The notes under the pieces were generated by a model. The model was given only the letters and a program-made list of their open reading frames with translations, was not told where the DNA came from and ran no database searches. 64,000 nucleotides of DNA from Synechococcus sp. 1G10 (lineage in GTDB: Bacteria > Cyanobacteriota > Cyanobacteriia > PCC-6307 > Cyanobiaceae): positions 207,038-271,037 of the forward strand of contig NZ_NQKW01000002.1 in assembly GCF_002252625.1 (NCBI RefSeq), written 5' to 3'. Position numbers and translations under genes: made by a program. Shown here piece after piece: positions 10,098 to 19,565 of this stretch. Each line of letters begins with the position of its first letter. Within the stretch, counting starts at the first letter, position 1.

Positions 10098-10448
10098 TTG
10101 TCCGATCCAGCCGCTCCCTTCGCCCCGGCGCCTCTTCGTTATGAGGAGGTGATCACGTTGCTGCGCTCCCGCTGGCAGGCCTCCTACGACCTGCAGCTGG
10201 TCCAGCGCCGCGGGCGGTTGTACCTGCAGGTGATGTGGGCTTATCTCGAGCAGCAGTCTTTCCCGCTCGATGCTGCCGGCTACGAAGCCCGTCTGCGGGA
10301 GCTGGTGGAGGTGCTCAACAATCTCCAGGTGGCGGAGCAGGTGAGGGGGTGGCTGAGCACCACGAAAGATCGGCCGCGGCTTGGCAAGGCGATGAGCCTG
10401 GCTCTGGAGCCGGCAGCGGATGGTCGCAGCAGTGAATTCCTGCTCTGA
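10098..10448 (+). CDS. DUF3067 family protein
   Basis: 116 residues, soluble. The core, from about residue 14 ([20 protein letters not shown]) through the LVEVLNNLQ helix, matches DUF3067, a small family restricted to cyanobacteria and plastids with no assigned role. Its start is a TTG (10098); no in-frame ATG exists between this and an upstream stop at 10059, so the start is the least certain part. It lies between petC (divergent) and tatC (convergent). Confidence 0.75.
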   Translation: MSDPAAPFAPAPLRYEEVITLLRSRWQASYDLQLVQRRGRLYLQVMWAYLEQQSFPLDAAGYEARLRELVEVLNNLQVAEQVRGWLSTTKDRPRLGKAMSLALEPAADGRSSEFLL

Positions 10449-10460
10449 CTTAAGGGCAGT

Positions 10461-11276
10461 TCAGGCGGGCTCGGGCCTCACCTGCTCGACCAGCGCCACC
10501 AGTGCCACCCCGATCAGGAACAGGGCCGTGATCGCTCCGGTGAGCAGCAACATCGTCACCGGATCGGTGGAGGGGGTGAGCACGGCGCCGGCCAGGGCCG
10601 AGCCCAGCACCACCCAGCGCCAGGCCCCCAGCATCGTGCGGGATCCCACCAGCCCGAAGGCCCCGAGCAGCAGCTGCAGCACCGGCAGCTCGAAGGCCAG
10701 TCCGGTGGCCACCATCAGCAGCAGCACGAAGTCGAGGTAGCGCTCGATCGACCAGATCGGTTCAACCACATCGGCCCCGTAGTTCACTAGGAAGCGCAGA
10801 GCTGCCGGCACCAGCGCCCACCAGGCGAAGGCCAGGCCGGCGATGAACAGCACAGCTGATGCCGCAACCGCGGGGGCCACCAGTCGCCGCTCGCGCCGGG
10901 TGAGCCCAGGCAGCACGAAGGAAAGCAGCTCATAGAGGATGTAGGGGAGCACCAGGGTGAGTCCGGCGTAGCCGGCCACCTTCAGGGAGACGAACAGGAA
11001 TTCGCCAGGTGCCAGTTGCAGAAAGCGCATGCCTACTGCCGGCACCTGCAGCACACGCACCAGGGGGCGCACCAGCACCAGACAGACGGCCGCCGAAACC
11101 ACCAGGGCCAGCAGGCTGCGCAGCACGCGACGCCGCAGCTCCTCCAGGTGTTCCACCAGGGTCATCTCCACTTCTGCGGGGAACTCATCCGGGCGGCTCA
11201 CGCGGATGGGTGCCGGCGCGGGCAGGGCGGTTCCGGTGGCTCCGCCGCTGGCTGTGGATGGGGTTGGTTCGCTCAT
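10461..11276 (-). CDS. tatC: Sec-independent protein translocase subunit TatC
   Basis: 271 residues with six membrane helices after a 36-residue soluble N-terminus. The family signature MTLVEHLEELRRRVLRSL at the first cytosolic segment is intact, as are the ERRLVAPAVAAS loop and the conserved Glu region. TatC recognises twin-Arg signals of folded substrates; the Rieske protein encoded nearby is a known Tat client in cyanobacteria. Its ATG overlaps the stop of the upstream NFACT gene by 4 bases. Confidence 0.95.
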   Translation of the reverse strand: MSEPTPSTASGGATGTALPAPAPIRVSRPDEFPAEVEMTLVEHLEELRRRVLRSLLALVVSAAVCLVLVRPLVRVLQVPAVGMRFLQLAPGEFLFVSLKVAGYAGLTLVLPYILYELLSFVLPGLTRRERRLVAPAVAASAVLFIAGLAFAWWALVPAALRFLVNYGADVVEPIWSIERYLDFVLLLMVATGLAFELPVLQLLLGAFGLVGSRTMLGAWRWVVLGSALAGAVLTPSTDPVTMLLLTGAITALFLIGVALVALVEQVRPEPA

Positions 11277-13072
11277 GGCCCTGGCTCCGCTGGGACCTTA
11301 GGCACAGATTCCGCCGTCGCGAGCCAGTGGGCGGCCCGCTCGGGCGATGCCCAGACCACCTCCCCTCCCTTGTGGGTCACGGTGCCGGCGGCAGCCCCGG
11401 CAAGTCGTTGCAGCTGATCGCAGGGCACCTTCAACACCGGCACCCTCACATTTTGACGAGCTCGGCTGAAGTGGGCGGCCAGATCAGCGGCCAGCTGGAG
11501 GTCGGCGTCGGCTGCCACAGAAGCTGAGGCCTTGAGCATCACATGACTGCCAGGGCATTCCTGGGCGTGGAACCAGAGATCACCTCGGCGGGCCTGGCGG
11601 ATGCTGATCCACTCGTTCTGGCGGTGGTTGCGGCCCACCTGCACCCGCAGGCCGCCGGGCGTCAGCAGCTCCAGGGGGGAAGGGATGCTGGCCGGGCCTG
11701 GGCGGGGCGGACCGCGGCGGCCGGAGCGGCGCCCTTCGGTGCCCCCCCTGGCCAGCAGCTCCTCGCTCTCCTGCTCAAGGGCCTCCAGCTGGCTGAGGGC
11801 TTCCTCCAGGTCTCCGTACGGGTGGCCGCGGCCGGGGCTGATCTCAGGGCTGTGCAGGGCGAGGAAGGCCAGGCTGGCGTCGATCCGCTCCAGCTGGCGC
11901 TGATGGAGCTCCAGCCGTGGGGTGATCGAGACCACCGAGCGCCGCAGCCGCCGGGCACGTCGGTAGAGGGCCTGGGCCTCGGCCACCTGCTCGCGGCTGG
12001 GGGCCCCCAGACAGAGCAGCGCGTCGGCTTGGCGTCGCAGATCATCCCCGCTCTCCACCTGATCGAGCAGGGCTTGCTGCTGCTGCCGCTGGCGTTCTTC
12101 CCGCTCCCGGGCCGCCAGCAGTTTCAGCTCCAGGCTCGCCCGGCGTCGCTGCAGTTCCCCCTGGCCGAGCCGCTGCCGGTAGTAGGCCGCCAGGGGGGCG
12201 TTCACGGGGCCTTGGCTGGCGGTGCCCCAGCAGCGGTAGTGGCTGGAGCCGCCAGAGCCAGTCGTGGAGTCACAGTCTTCCCAGCCGAAGCGCTCCTGCT
12301 CCAGGTCCTGCAGCCAGCGCTGCCAGTTCGCCCAGAGGTGATCCCAGTCCTCCTGCCTGAGTTCGCCCACCGGTTGGGCCAGCAACTCCACCGCCGGCAC
12401 CGGCGCCCCATCGGCCAGCTGCAGCGCCAGGGCTGGACTGATCCCCTGGTAAGTCTGTTGCAGGGCCTGACGCAAGGACACCGGCACCAGCTGCAGCCGC
12501 CGCAGCCAGCGTTCCTGGGGCTCCTTGAGGCTGGGTGGATCCGACTGCAGGGCCGGTGGGCGTACGTAGCTGGAGCCACTGGCGATCGGCCGCAGCCGTG
12601 ACTGCTGCTCCCGTACCTGGCGGGCCAGGCTCACCACCCGCCCCTGGGCATCGAGCAGGAACACGTTGCTGTGGCGGCCCATCAGTTCCACCACCAGACG
12701 GCGGCCACTGGGTTCCCCGGGCCGGGGCGCGAAATGCAGATCCACCACCCGCTCGAAGCCCTCCTGCTCGATCGCCACCAAGGCCAGCCCAGACAGGCCG
12801 TGATGGAGAACGCGGGCCAGGGTGCTGCCGTCCCCCTGCTTCGGCGGCGGATCGATCGCCAGCAATCGTGGGGCTGCTGCCAGCCAGCTGATCTCCAGCC
12901 AGCGCATCCCGCTCAGACCGCGCAGCCCCAGCTGCAGGGTGTGGGGATTGGGCTGCTGAGCCTTCTCGAAGCGTGCCGGCACCAGCAGGGGACGCAGCTC
13001 CGCCAGCACCGCCCGCAGGGTGGTGAGATCCATGGCCTGGATGGCCGGGCTTGGCTGGGTCTGGGGCGCCAT
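11273..13072 (-). CDS. rqcH: NFACT-family RqcH/Fbp-like ribosome quality-control protein
   Basis: 599 residues. NFACT-N core ([18 protein letters not shown] onward), a long central coiled coil rich in Arg/Gln/Glu (about 290-400), and a C-terminal NFACT-R domain with the [15 protein letters not shown] stretch. RqcH homologues bind obstructed 50S subunits and recruit tRNA-Ala for C-terminal alanine tailing; older annotations say fibronectin-binding protein. I chose the ATG at 13072, preceded by a GGAG motif; a later ATG at 13033 is also possible. Coupled to tatC and divergent from gmk. Confidence 0.85.
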   Translation of the reverse strand: MAPQTQPSPAIQAMDLTTLRAVLAELRPLLVPARFEKAQQPNPHTLQLGLRGLSGMRWLEISWLAAAPRLLAIDPPPKQGDGSTLARVLHHGLSGLALVAIEQEGFERVVDLHFAPRPGEPSGRRLVVELMGRHSNVFLLDAQGRVVSLARQVREQQSRLRPIASGSSYVRPPALQSDPPSLKEPQERWLRRLQLVPVSLRQALQQTYQGISPALALQLADGAPVPAVELLAQPVGELRQEDWDHLWANWQRWLQDLEQERFGWEDCDSTTGSGGSSHYRCWGTASQGPVNAPLAAYYRQRLGQGELQRRRASLELKLLAAREREERQRQQQQALLDQVESGDDLRRQADALLCLGAPSREQVAEAQALYRRARRLRRSVVSITPRLELHQRQLERIDASLAFLALHSPEISPGRGHPYGDLEEALSQLEALEQESEELLARGGTEGRRSGRRGPPRPGPASIPSPLELLTPGGLRVQVGRNHRQNEWISIRQARRGDLWFHAQECPGSHVMLKASASVAADADLQLAADLAAHFSRARQNVRVPVLKVPCDQLQRLAGAAAGTVTHKGGEVVWASPERAAHWLATAESVPKVPAEPGP

Positions 13073-13139
13073 GGGCTGCCGCTCCACGCCGGAGCGTGCG
13101 GTGGGACCCCTCTACTCTGCTGGCCAGCCGAAGACCCCC

Positions 13140-13724
13140 ATGGGATCGCCTTCAACGCCAGGACGGCTCACCGTGATCAGCGGCCCCAGTGGTGTGGGCA
13201 AGGGCACGCTCGTGGCGGCTCTTCTGCAGCGCCATCCCGATCTCTGGCTGTCGGTGTCGGCCACCACCCGTGCGCCCAGGCCTGGTGAGATCGATGGAGC
13301 CAACTATCACTTTTTCGATCGCGAGCGCTTTGAGTACCAGGTGCAGGCAGGTGGCTTTCTGGAATGGGCCGAGTTTGCCGGCAACCTCTACGGCACACCG
13401 CGGCCGCCTGTGGAGCAGCATCTGGCCCAGGGACGGCCAGTGTTGCTGGAGATCGAGCTTGAGGGGGCCCGTCAGGTGCGGCGCAGCTTCCCGGCTGGGT
13501 TTCAGGTGTTCATCAAGCCCCCCAGTTTCGAGGAGCTGGAGCGGCGCATCCGTGGAAGGGGCACCGACGACGAGGAGGCCATCAAGCGGCGGCTGGCGCG
13601 CGCACGCCAGGAACTGATGGCCGAGGCTGAGTTCGACGCTGTGCTGGTGAACGCCGACCTTGGCGTGGCCCTGGAGGAGCTGGAGCTGCTGCTGGGGTTC
13701 GGTGATGCCTGCCATGTCCAATAG
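13140..13724 (+). CDS. gmk: Guanylate kinase
   Basis: 194 residues from ATG 13140. Phosphorylates GMP to GDP. P-loop GPSGVGKGT (15-23), the GMP-binding segment ([19 protein letters not shown]) and the lid region [17 protein letters not shown] are complete. Divergent from the NFACT gene with under 70 bases between starts. In-frame codons further upstream are antisense to NFACT and were rejected. A hairpin at 13771-13799 follows. Confidence 0.96.
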   Translation: MGSPSTPGRLTVISGPSGVGKGTLVAALLQRHPDLWLSVSATTRAPRPGEIDGANYHFFDRERFEYQVQAGGFLEWAEFAGNLYGTPRPPVEQHLAQGRPVLLEIELEGARQVRRSFPAGFQVFIKPPSFEELERRIRGRGTDDEEAIKRRLARARQELMAEAEFDAVLVNADLGVALEELELLLGFGDACHVQ

Positions 13725-13770
13725 ACGAGACATGCGACGACTGGAACCCAAGGAGGGAGGAGCAGACATG

Positions 13771-13799
13771 AAAAAAGCGGCCTGTTGAAGGGCCGCTTT
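13771..13799 (-). terminator. Rho-independent terminator of psaF-psaJ
   Basis: Read on the minus strand this is an AAAGCGGCC / GGCCGCTTT stem with a short loop, followed by a run of six T, about 30 bases after the psaJ stop. On the plus strand it ends with only three T, so it could weakly serve gmk as well. Confidence 0.85.
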
Positions 13800-13827
13800 G
13801 AACGATCAATGAGGCCTGATGCAGGCT

Positions 13828-13944
13828 TCAGAGGGGGTGGATGATCAGATCCGGGAAGAAGCGGAAAATCTCGATGGTGATACCGGCCGTGAGCGTGAAC
13901 CAGACGGCGGCAACAACGGGGGCGGTGGTGAGGAATTTCTTCAT
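13828..13944 (-). CDS. psaJ: Photosystem I subunit IX (PsaJ)
   Basis: Only 38 residues: [20 protein letters not shown], then a [13 protein letters not shown] segment. One membrane helix with the conserved acidic residue of the ITIEI region and the RFFPDL end is diagnostic of PsaJ, which sits next to PsaF at the PSI periphery and stabilises it. Eleven bases after psaF, so it is cotranscribed, and followed by a strong terminator. Confidence 0.97.
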   Translation of the reverse strand: MKKFLTTAPVVAAVWFTLTAGITIEIFRFFPDLIIHPL

Positions 13945-13955
13945 GGGTCCAGGAA

Positions 13956-14435
13956 TCAGCGGGGGGAAACGGTCACTTTGGCGTCGGCTTCCACCATTTT
14001 TCCGCTGGCGAACTCACTGAAGGCTGCCAGGGGCCAGACGGCTGCGGACAGGGTGGATTTGAACGCCAGGGGCAGATCGATCTGAATTTCACGCATGGTG
14101 GCGTCCTTGCTGCCGCGGATGGCAATCAGGTAGCTACGGCCGGCCCAGCCGATCGTGCCAGCGATGTAGAGGAAGAGGAGGCCCGGGATGAGGAAATCAG
14201 CGGCATGGCTGAAGCGGCCATCAACGATCAGACGGGGCAGTCCATCGGTGCCACAGAGGGCCTGGCTGTAATTCGCGAACCGGGCCTTGGCCTGGTCGGT
14301 GGTGGCTTGGCTCGCCCGCTGCTGGAAACGGGTGCTCTCAGCACAGGGGGTCAGCCCAGCCAGATCGGCGTGCGCCATGGGGGCGAAGCCGAAGATCAGG
14401 AAGGCTGAAATCAGAACAGCAAAGAGACGGCGCAT
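13956..14435 (-). CDS. psaF: Photosystem I subunit III (PsaF)
   Basis: 159 residues. Lumenal/transmembrane PSI subunit that helps docking of plastocyanin or cytochrome c6 in algae and plants. Signal peptide [23 protein letters not shown] ends at residue 23; mature [11 protein letters not shown] with the conserved Cys pair (31 and near 61), then one membrane helix near 75-97 ([20 protein letters not shown]). Divergent from tsaD with 77 bases between starts. First gene of psaFJ. Confidence 0.97.
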   Translation of the reverse strand: MRRLFAVLISAFLIFGFAPMAHADLAGLTPCAESTRFQQRASQATTDQAKARFANYSQALCGTDGLPRLIVDGRFSHAADFLIPGLLFLYIAGTIGWAGRSYLIAIRGSKDATMREIQIDLPLAFKSTLSAAVWPLAAFSEFASGKMVEADAKVTVSPR

Positions 14436-14512
14436 CGTGTCCGGTGCTGGGATTAAGACCTGCCGGAAGGCAGGATGTCACAGCCGGACAGTAGGGGACT
14501 TCCCTGGAGCCC

Positions 14513-15577
14513 ATGCCCACCGTTCTGGCCGTCGAAACAAGTTGTGACGAGTCCGCCGCCGCCGTCGTGCGTGATCGTGACGTGCTCGCCAGCGCTGTGG
14601 CCTCCCAGGTGGAGGAGCACGCCCGCTGGGGAGGTGTGGTGCCGGAAATCGCCTCCCGGCGCCATGTGGAGGCCCTGCCCCAGCTTGTGGAGCGGGTGAT
14701 GGCGGAGTCGGGGCTGAACTACGACGATCTTGACGGAATCGCGGCCACGGTGGCGCCAGGGTTGGTGGGAGCCCTGCTGGTGGGATCGATCACTGGTCGC
14801 ACCCTTGCCCGCCTGCACGGTCTGCCCTTTCTGGGGGTGCATCACCTGGAGGGGCACCTCTGCTCGGTACAGCTGGGGGAGCCCCTGCCACCAGGCCCGT
14901 ACCTGGTGCTGCTGGTCAGCGGCGGCCACACGGAGCTGGTGCGAGTCGAGGGGGTCGGCTCCTACCAGCGGCTCGGACGCAGCCATGACGATGCGGCCGG
15001 GGAGGCCTTCGACAAGGTCGCGCGGCTGCTGGGACTGGGCTACCCCGGCGGCCCCGCCATCCAGGCGGCCGCGGCCGCCGGCGATTCGAAGCGCTTCCCC
15101 TTGCCCAAGGGCCGGGTGTCCAGGCCAGAGGGTGGGTTCCATCCCTACGACTTCAGCTTCAGTGGTCTCAAGACCGCAGTGCTGCGGCTGGTGCAGCGCC
15201 TCGCGCAGGAGCCTCAGGAGCTTCCTGTGGCCGACATCGCCGCCAGTTTCGAGCGGGTGGTGGCTGAGGTGCTGGTGGAGCGCAGCTGCCGCTGCGCTCT
15301 GGATGAGGGGCTGGACACGGTGGTGCTGGTGGGCGGCGTGGCGGCCAACCGCCGCCTGCGCCAGACCATGGAGGAGCGCTGCGCCGCCCTTGGCCTGCAG
15401 TGGCGCGTCGCTCCCCTGGCCTACTGCACTGACAACGCCGCCATGATCGGCGTGGCAGCCGCGGCTCGCCTGGCCTGCGGGGCCCGTAGTGGCTGCGATC
15501 TGGGGGTGATGGCACGCCTTCCGCTCGAGCAGGCAGGCAGCCTTTACGAAATGCAGTCCGGTTGTAAGTCCCCTTAG
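14513..15577 (+). CDS. tsaD: tRNA N6-threonylcarbamoyladenosine transferase
   Basis: 354 residues. Catalytic subunit that places the threonylcarbamoyl group on A37 of ANN-decoding tRNAs. The metal-binding HHLEGH motif has His at 111 and 115; VSGGHTELV and the [10 protein letters not shown] phosphate loop are intact. ATG 14513 is preceded by GGAG. The gene sits directly next to psaF (divergent), an arrangement often seen in picocyanobacteria. Confidence 0.96.
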   Translation: MPTVLAVETSCDESAAAVVRDRDVLASAVASQVEEHARWGGVVPEIASRRHVEALPQLVERVMAESGLNYDDLDGIAATVAPGLVGALLVGSITGRTLARLHGLPFLGVHHLEGHLCSVQLGEPLPPGPYLVLLVSGGHTELVRVEGVGSYQRLGRSHDDAAGEAFDKVARLLGLGYPGGPAIQAAAAAGDSKRFPLPKGRVSRPEGGFHPYDFSFSGLKTAVLRLVQRLAQEPQELPVADIAASFERVVAEVLVERSCRCALDEGLDTVVLVGGVAANRRLRQTMEERCAALGLQWRVAPLAYCTDNAAMIGVAAAARLACGARSGCDLGVMARLPLEQAGSLYEMQSGCKSP

Positions 15578-15610
15578 AGTATTGACAACTCTGTCTTGGG
15601 ACGAGGACAA

Positions 15611-15793
15611 ATGGCCCCTGCCGAGATCAGCGAGAACCTGCTTGAGCCAGTCGATGTCGACCCACAGGAACTCAACGCCTGGCGCCGTGGTTTCACTCCC
15701 CAGGCTGAGATCTGGAACGGGCGCCTGGCCATGCTTGGCCTGTCTCTGGGATTGGCGACTCTGCTGCTGATCCGTCTGGTCACCCGCTCCTGA
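15611..15793 (+). CDS. hli: High-light-inducible protein (HLIP, CAB/ELIP superfamily)
   Basis: 60 residues. Single-helix chlorophyll-binding protein; the helix carries the CAB motif EIWNGRLAMLGLSLGL (Glu and Asn-Gly-Arg chlorophyll ligands and helix packing). HLIPs bind pigment near photosystem II assembly intermediates and quench excess excitation. ATG 15611 follows a GAGGA motif. A 5-codon-longer GTG-type start is possible but less likely. Starts 33 bases after tsaD. Confidence 0.92.
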   Translation: MAPAEISENLLEPVDVDPQELNAWRRGFTPQAEIWNGRLAMLGLSLGLATLLLIRLVTRS

Positions 15794-15808
15794 GCGGCGT
15801 CGGCACCC

Positions 15809-17017
15809 TCAGCTGATCCTGCCGCGCAGGGTCTGGGCCAGCTCGTTCGGTTTGAGACTGTGGGAGAGCGCTTCGCGGGGATCCACCTGACCCTCTTCCA
15901 CAAGTGCGGCCAGTGATTGATTGATGGTCTGCATTCCGTCAAAGGCGCTGCGGGCCATGATCTGCTCCACCTCGTCGAGATCCCCGCGCTGGATGTAGTC
16001 GCGGCAGGCTTCCGTATTGACCAGCAGATCGTGATAGGCCCTGCGCCGCCCGTCCACGGTGCGGATCAACCCCTGGGAGATCACCGCCAGCAGGGATTCC
16101 GCCAGCTCGCGGCGCATCTGTTCCTTACTGGCCGGATCGAACAGTCCCATGACCCGGTCCACCGTGCGAACGGCTGAATTGGTGTGGAGGGTTCCGAAGA
16201 CCAGGTGGCCGGTCTGGGCGGCTTCAAGGGCGGTGGTGAGGGTGTCGCGGTCGCGGATTTCACCGATCAGGATCACATCGGGATCCTCCCTAAGCGCCGC
16301 TCTCAGGGCGGTGTGGAAGTGCTTGGTGTGATGCCCCACCTCCCGCTGTCGAATCAGGCAGGTGCGGCTGGTGTGCACGAATTCCACCGGATCTTCGATC
16401 GTGATGACGTGCTTGGCTGCGGTTCGGTTGATCCAGTCGATCATCGCGGCCAGGGTGGTGCTCTTGCCGCAGCCCGTGGGGCCGGTCATCAGCACCAGCC
16501 CCTTCGGATAGTTGGCCAGCTGCTTCATCACCGGCGGCATCGCCAGTTGATCCAGGCTTGGCACCTCTAACGGGATGAGCCGCAGCACCATCGCAGGGCC
16601 GCGCACGCTCTCCAGCAGGTTGATGCGGACGCGCGCGAAGGGGAATGCGTAAGCCCCGTCGAAGTCCAGGTCGCGACGGAAACGATCCAGGTCGGCGGGC
16701 TCGACGATCTCCTCCAGCCAGCGCCGGAATTGCTCCCGGTCGGTGGTGGGCCAGCCCGTGTTCACCATCACCCCCTGGTCGCGATAGCGGGGCGTTTCGC
16801 CCACGCTGATGTGCACGTCGGAGAAGTCCCTGGCTTCGGCGATTGCCACGATCGCTTCAAGGCTGGGAGGCAGATCGCCGAAGGTCGGGCGCACGGATTC
16901 CGGCGTTGGATGGACCGAATCCACAGGGGCCGGAGCCGGCGGAGGTGGGGGCGGCAGCCTGATTGCTGCGCCATCGACCAGGGCCTGGGGAGCGTTGCTG
17001 CTCTCGAGCGGGTTCAC
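15809..17017 (-). CDS. PilT/GspE-superfamily type IV pilus retraction-type ATPase
   Basis: 402 residues from a GTG at 17017. N-terminal Pro-rich tail (21-31), PAS-like N1 domain, then the secretion ATPase core: Walker A GPTGCGKST (179-187), Asp box ITIEDPVEFVH, Walker B region DVILIGEIRD, His box GHLVFGTLHTNSA. PilT hexamers power pilus retraction. Two differences from classical PilT: GEIRD in place of GEMRD, and no AIRNLIRE box at the C-terminus, so it may be a PilT2-like paralogue. It is solitary; no other pilus gene is nearby. Upstream codons would run into wecB and were rejected. Confidence 0.82.
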   Translation of the reverse strand: MNPLESSNAPQALVDGAAIRLPPPPPPAPAPVDSVHPTPESVRPTFGDLPPSLEAIVAIAEARDFSDVHISVGETPRYRDQGVMVNTGWPTTDREQFRRWLEEIVEPADLDRFRRDLDFDGAYAFPFARVRINLLESVRGPAMVLRLIPLEVPSLDQLAMPPVMKQLANYPKGLVLMTGPTGCGKSTTLAAMIDWINRTAAKHVITIEDPVEFVHTSRTCLIRQREVGHHTKHFHTALRAALREDPDVILIGEIRDRDTLTTALEAAQTGHLVFGTLHTNSAVRTVDRVMGLFDPASKEQMRRELAESLLAVISQGLIRTVDGRRRAYHDLLVNTEACRDYIQRGDLDEVEQIMARSAFDGMQTINQSLAALVEEGQVDPREALSHSLKPNELAQTLRGRIS

Positions 17018-17122
17018 AGGTTGGCTGCGGCCAGTGCAAGCAGCATTGCTCGAAACTGAGCCCCTGTCACGGAAGAGCCTGCGGGCCCCCTTCCCTAGGA
17101 TCCGAGCCACTGCCTCGCCCCC

Positions 17123-18247
17123 TTGTCCGCCACCGCACCGCTCGTGAGCATCGTGCTGGGCACCCGGCCAGAAGCGATCAAGCTGGCGCCGGTGATCCTG
17201 GCTTTTCAGCGCGATCCAGGCTTCCGCACCCGGGTGGTGCTCACGGGTCAGCACCGGGAGATGGTGGCCCAGGTGATGGATCTGTTCGGGCTCACCCCTG
17301 ACCGCGACCTGGCCCTGATGGCCCCGAAGCAAACCCTCACCCATGTCACCTGCGCGGCACTGCAGGGACTACGCGAGGAGTTCCTGGAGCATCGACCCGA
17401 GCTGGTGCTGGTGCAGGGCGACACCACCACCGCCTTCGCTTCGGCCCTGGCGGCCTTCTACGAGCAGATCCCCGTGGGCCACGTGGAGGCCGGGCTGCGT
17501 ACCGACAACCTGCTCGATCCCTTCCCGGAGGAGGCGAACCGGCGCCTGATCTCCCAGGTGGCCCAGCTGCACTTCGCCCCCACCAGTGTCTCCGAGGCGA
17601 ACCTGAAGGCGTCAGGCGTGGTGGGGCAGATCCTGGTCACGGGCAACACGGTGATCGATGCGCTGCTGCTGATGGCCGCCTCGGCACCCCTGCCCCAGGT
17701 CCCAGGTCTCGACTGGGAGCGGCAGCGGGTGATTCTGGCCACTGTCCACCGCCGAGAGAACTGGGGGGAGCGTCTCACCAGCATCGGAGAGGGATTCCGC
17801 CAGCTGCTGGACCGCCACCCTGACACAGCCCTGCTGTTGCCCTTGCACCGCAACCCCACGGTGCGGGAGCCCCTGCAGGAGCTGCTGGGCGACCATCCCC
17901 GCGCTCACCTGTGCGAACCGCTCGACTACGACGAGCTGGTGGGGGCGATCCGGGGCTGCACCCTGCTGCTCTCAGATTCCGGCGGTCTGCAGGAGGAGGC
18001 GCCGGCCCTGGGCAAGCCGGTGCTGGTGCTGCGGAGAACCACGGAACGGCCAGAAGCGGTGACGGCCGGAACGGCACGCCTGATCGGCACCGACAGGGAG
18101 TCGATCGTGGACGAGGCCAGCCGGCTGCTGGACGATCCCCAGGCCTATGCCGCCATGGCCCAGGCCCGAAACCCCTTCGGCGATGGCCAGGCCAGTGGAC
18201 GGATTCTCGAGGCCAGCAGGCGCTTCCTGAGGGGAGCTCCGAACTGA
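17123..18247 (+). CDS. wecB: UDP-N-acetylglucosamine 2-epimerase (non-hydrolysing)
   Basis: 374 residues. Interconverts UDP-GlcNAc and UDP-ManNAc for surface polysaccharide synthesis. The family pattern is complete: GTRPEAIKLAPVI, HVEAGLRT, then TVHRRENWG and the SDSGGLQEEAP nucleotide-binding segment. Start is a TTG at 17123 or a GTG at 17144; the shorter form starts (M)SIVLGTRPEA and fits the family just as well. Divergent from the PilT-like gene. No ManNAc dehydrogenase or glycosyltransferase gene is adjacent. Confidence 0.92.
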   Translation: MSATAPLVSIVLGTRPEAIKLAPVILAFQRDPGFRTRVVLTGQHREMVAQVMDLFGLTPDRDLALMAPKQTLTHVTCAALQGLREEFLEHRPELVLVQGDTTTAFASALAAFYEQIPVGHVEAGLRTDNLLDPFPEEANRRLISQVAQLHFAPTSVSEANLKASGVVGQILVTGNTVIDALLLMAASAPLPQVPGLDWERQRVILATVHRRENWGERLTSIGEGFRQLLDRHPDTALLLPLHRNPTVREPLQELLGDHPRAHLCEPLDYDELVGAIRGCTLLLSDSGGLQEEAPALGKPVLVLRRTTERPEAVTAGTARLIGTDRESIVDEASRLLDDPQAYAAMAQARNPFGDGQASGRILEASRRFLRGAPN

Positions 18248-18265
18248 TCGGTTCTCTGGTCCCCG

Positions 18266-19462
18266 TCAGGAATCTCGCTTCTTCGCCCAGGGGGGCAGGT
18301 CGATGAACACCCTGGTGCCTTCCTTGAGACCTGTGATGATCTGTGTGTTGCGACCACTGCTCGAGCCCAGGGTCACCGGCTGAAAGCGGGGCTGATTGTC
18401 CTTGCCCACCAGCAGCACTCCCGGCCGTCCTTCCTCAGTCACCACCGCCACGGTGGGTATCAGGGTCTGTGGGGGAAGGCTGCCGGTCTGAAAGTCGATG
18501 TCGGCGGTCATGCCGATGCGCAGCAGGTTGTTGGGATCGCTGAGCGAGAGCTTCACCTCGAACGACGTGACGTTGTTGTTTTTCACCGCCCGCGGTGCCA
18601 CCTGGATCACCCGTGCTGCGAATCTCTTGTCGGGGAAGGCATCGACTCGCACGCTGGCGCTCTGGCCGATGCTGATCCGGCCGATGTCGTTCTCGGGAAC
18701 CTTGGCGACCACCTCCAGTCCCTGGGCCAGCTCCACCACCGATGAGCTGGAGGCGCCGGCGTTGGCCGAGGCGGAGGTGGTGGGCGTCACGAAAGCGCCG
18801 GGATCGGCGAAGCGCTGGGTGATCACCCCACCGAAGGGGGCCCGGATCGTGAGCTCAGCGCGTTCCACCGTGCGCTGGTTGAAGCGCTTGCGAGCAACGT
18901 CGAGTGAGGCCCGGGCTGTGAGGGCACGGGTGCGGAAGGACACGATGTCGTCTTCGCTGATGGCCCCCTGCTCAAACAGCTTGAGGCGGCGTTCGTAGTC
19001 GGAGCGGGCGCGGCTCTCTTCCGCTTCCGCCAGGCGCACCTGAGCCTCGAGTTCCAGCTCCCGTTGGCGCAGGTCACCGCTGTCCATCAGGGCGATCGGC
19101 TGGCCCCTGCTGACCCGGTCGCCTTCATCGACGAACAGCGACTCGAGCACCCCGCCGCGCTTGGGGCTCACGTTGACGCTGCGGCCTGCCTCCAGCTCGC
19201 CACTGGCGCTCACCACACCCGGCAGGGTGCCGCGCTGGGCCACGACGGTGAAATCGGCCAGGTTGCTGCGCTTGGCGGCCTGGCGCTGGCGCTGCCAGAC
19301 GGTCACACCGCCCACGACCACAAGCAAGGCCACGGCCCCGGCCGCCACTCGCCACCAGCGGCGTCGCGGAGCCGGGGCTACCGGCCCGGCTCCAGTTGTT
19401 GCGGATACGCCGGGGGTCAGCGGAGCCTGGGGCGGCTTCGGGGCTGGGGGTTGTTCGAGCAT
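18266..19462 (-). CDS. HlyD-family periplasmic adaptor (membrane fusion protein)
   Basis: 398 residues from ATG 19462. A Pro-rich cytosolic N-terminus, one membrane helix (about 42-58), then a lipoyl/biotinyl-like half motif, a coiled-coil hairpin rich in Glu/Arg (ELELEAQVRLAEAEESRARS), the second lipoyl half with TIRAPFGGVITQRF, and beta-barrel domains. Such adaptors join an inner-membrane ABC or RND pump to an outer-membrane channel. No pump gene is adjacent, so the partner is encoded elsewhere. A Ser/Ala-rich insert (SASANAGASSSS) sits between the lipoyl and barrel parts. Divergent from ychF; upstream in-frame codons are antisense to ychF. Confidence 0.88.
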   Translation of the reverse strand: MLEQPPAPKPPQAPLTPGVSATTGAGPVAPAPRRRWWRVAAGAVALLVVVGGVTVWQRQRQAAKRSNLADFTVVAQRGTLPGVVSASGELEAGRSVNVSPKRGGVLESLFVDEGDRVSRGQPIALMDSGDLRQRELELEAQVRLAEAEESRARSDYERRLKLFEQGAISEDDIVSFRTRALTARASLDVARKRFNQRTVERAELTIRAPFGGVITQRFADPGAFVTPTTSASANAGASSSSVVELAQGLEVVAKVPENDIGRISIGQSASVRVDAFPDKRFAARVIQVAPRAVKNNNVTSFEVKLSLSDPNNLLRIGMTADIDFQTGSLPPQTLIPTVAVVTEEGRPGVLLVGKDNQPRFQPVTLGSSSGRNTQIITGLKEGTRVFIDLPPWAKKRDS

Positions 19463-19565
19463 CCGCGTGGCGATGGCCGTGCTCCATTCACTGCGACCAG
19501 TCTTCCTGGTGTTGCTCCCAGCTGTGGCCCTGTCCCCGGATGAGCCCCCGTCTAGATTTCGCCCC

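Noticed and set aside
11543..12601. Plus-strand 350-codon frame opposite the NFACT gene
   Set aside because: Shadow of a coherent NFACT protein on the other strand; Leu/Gln/Gly-rich, no motif.
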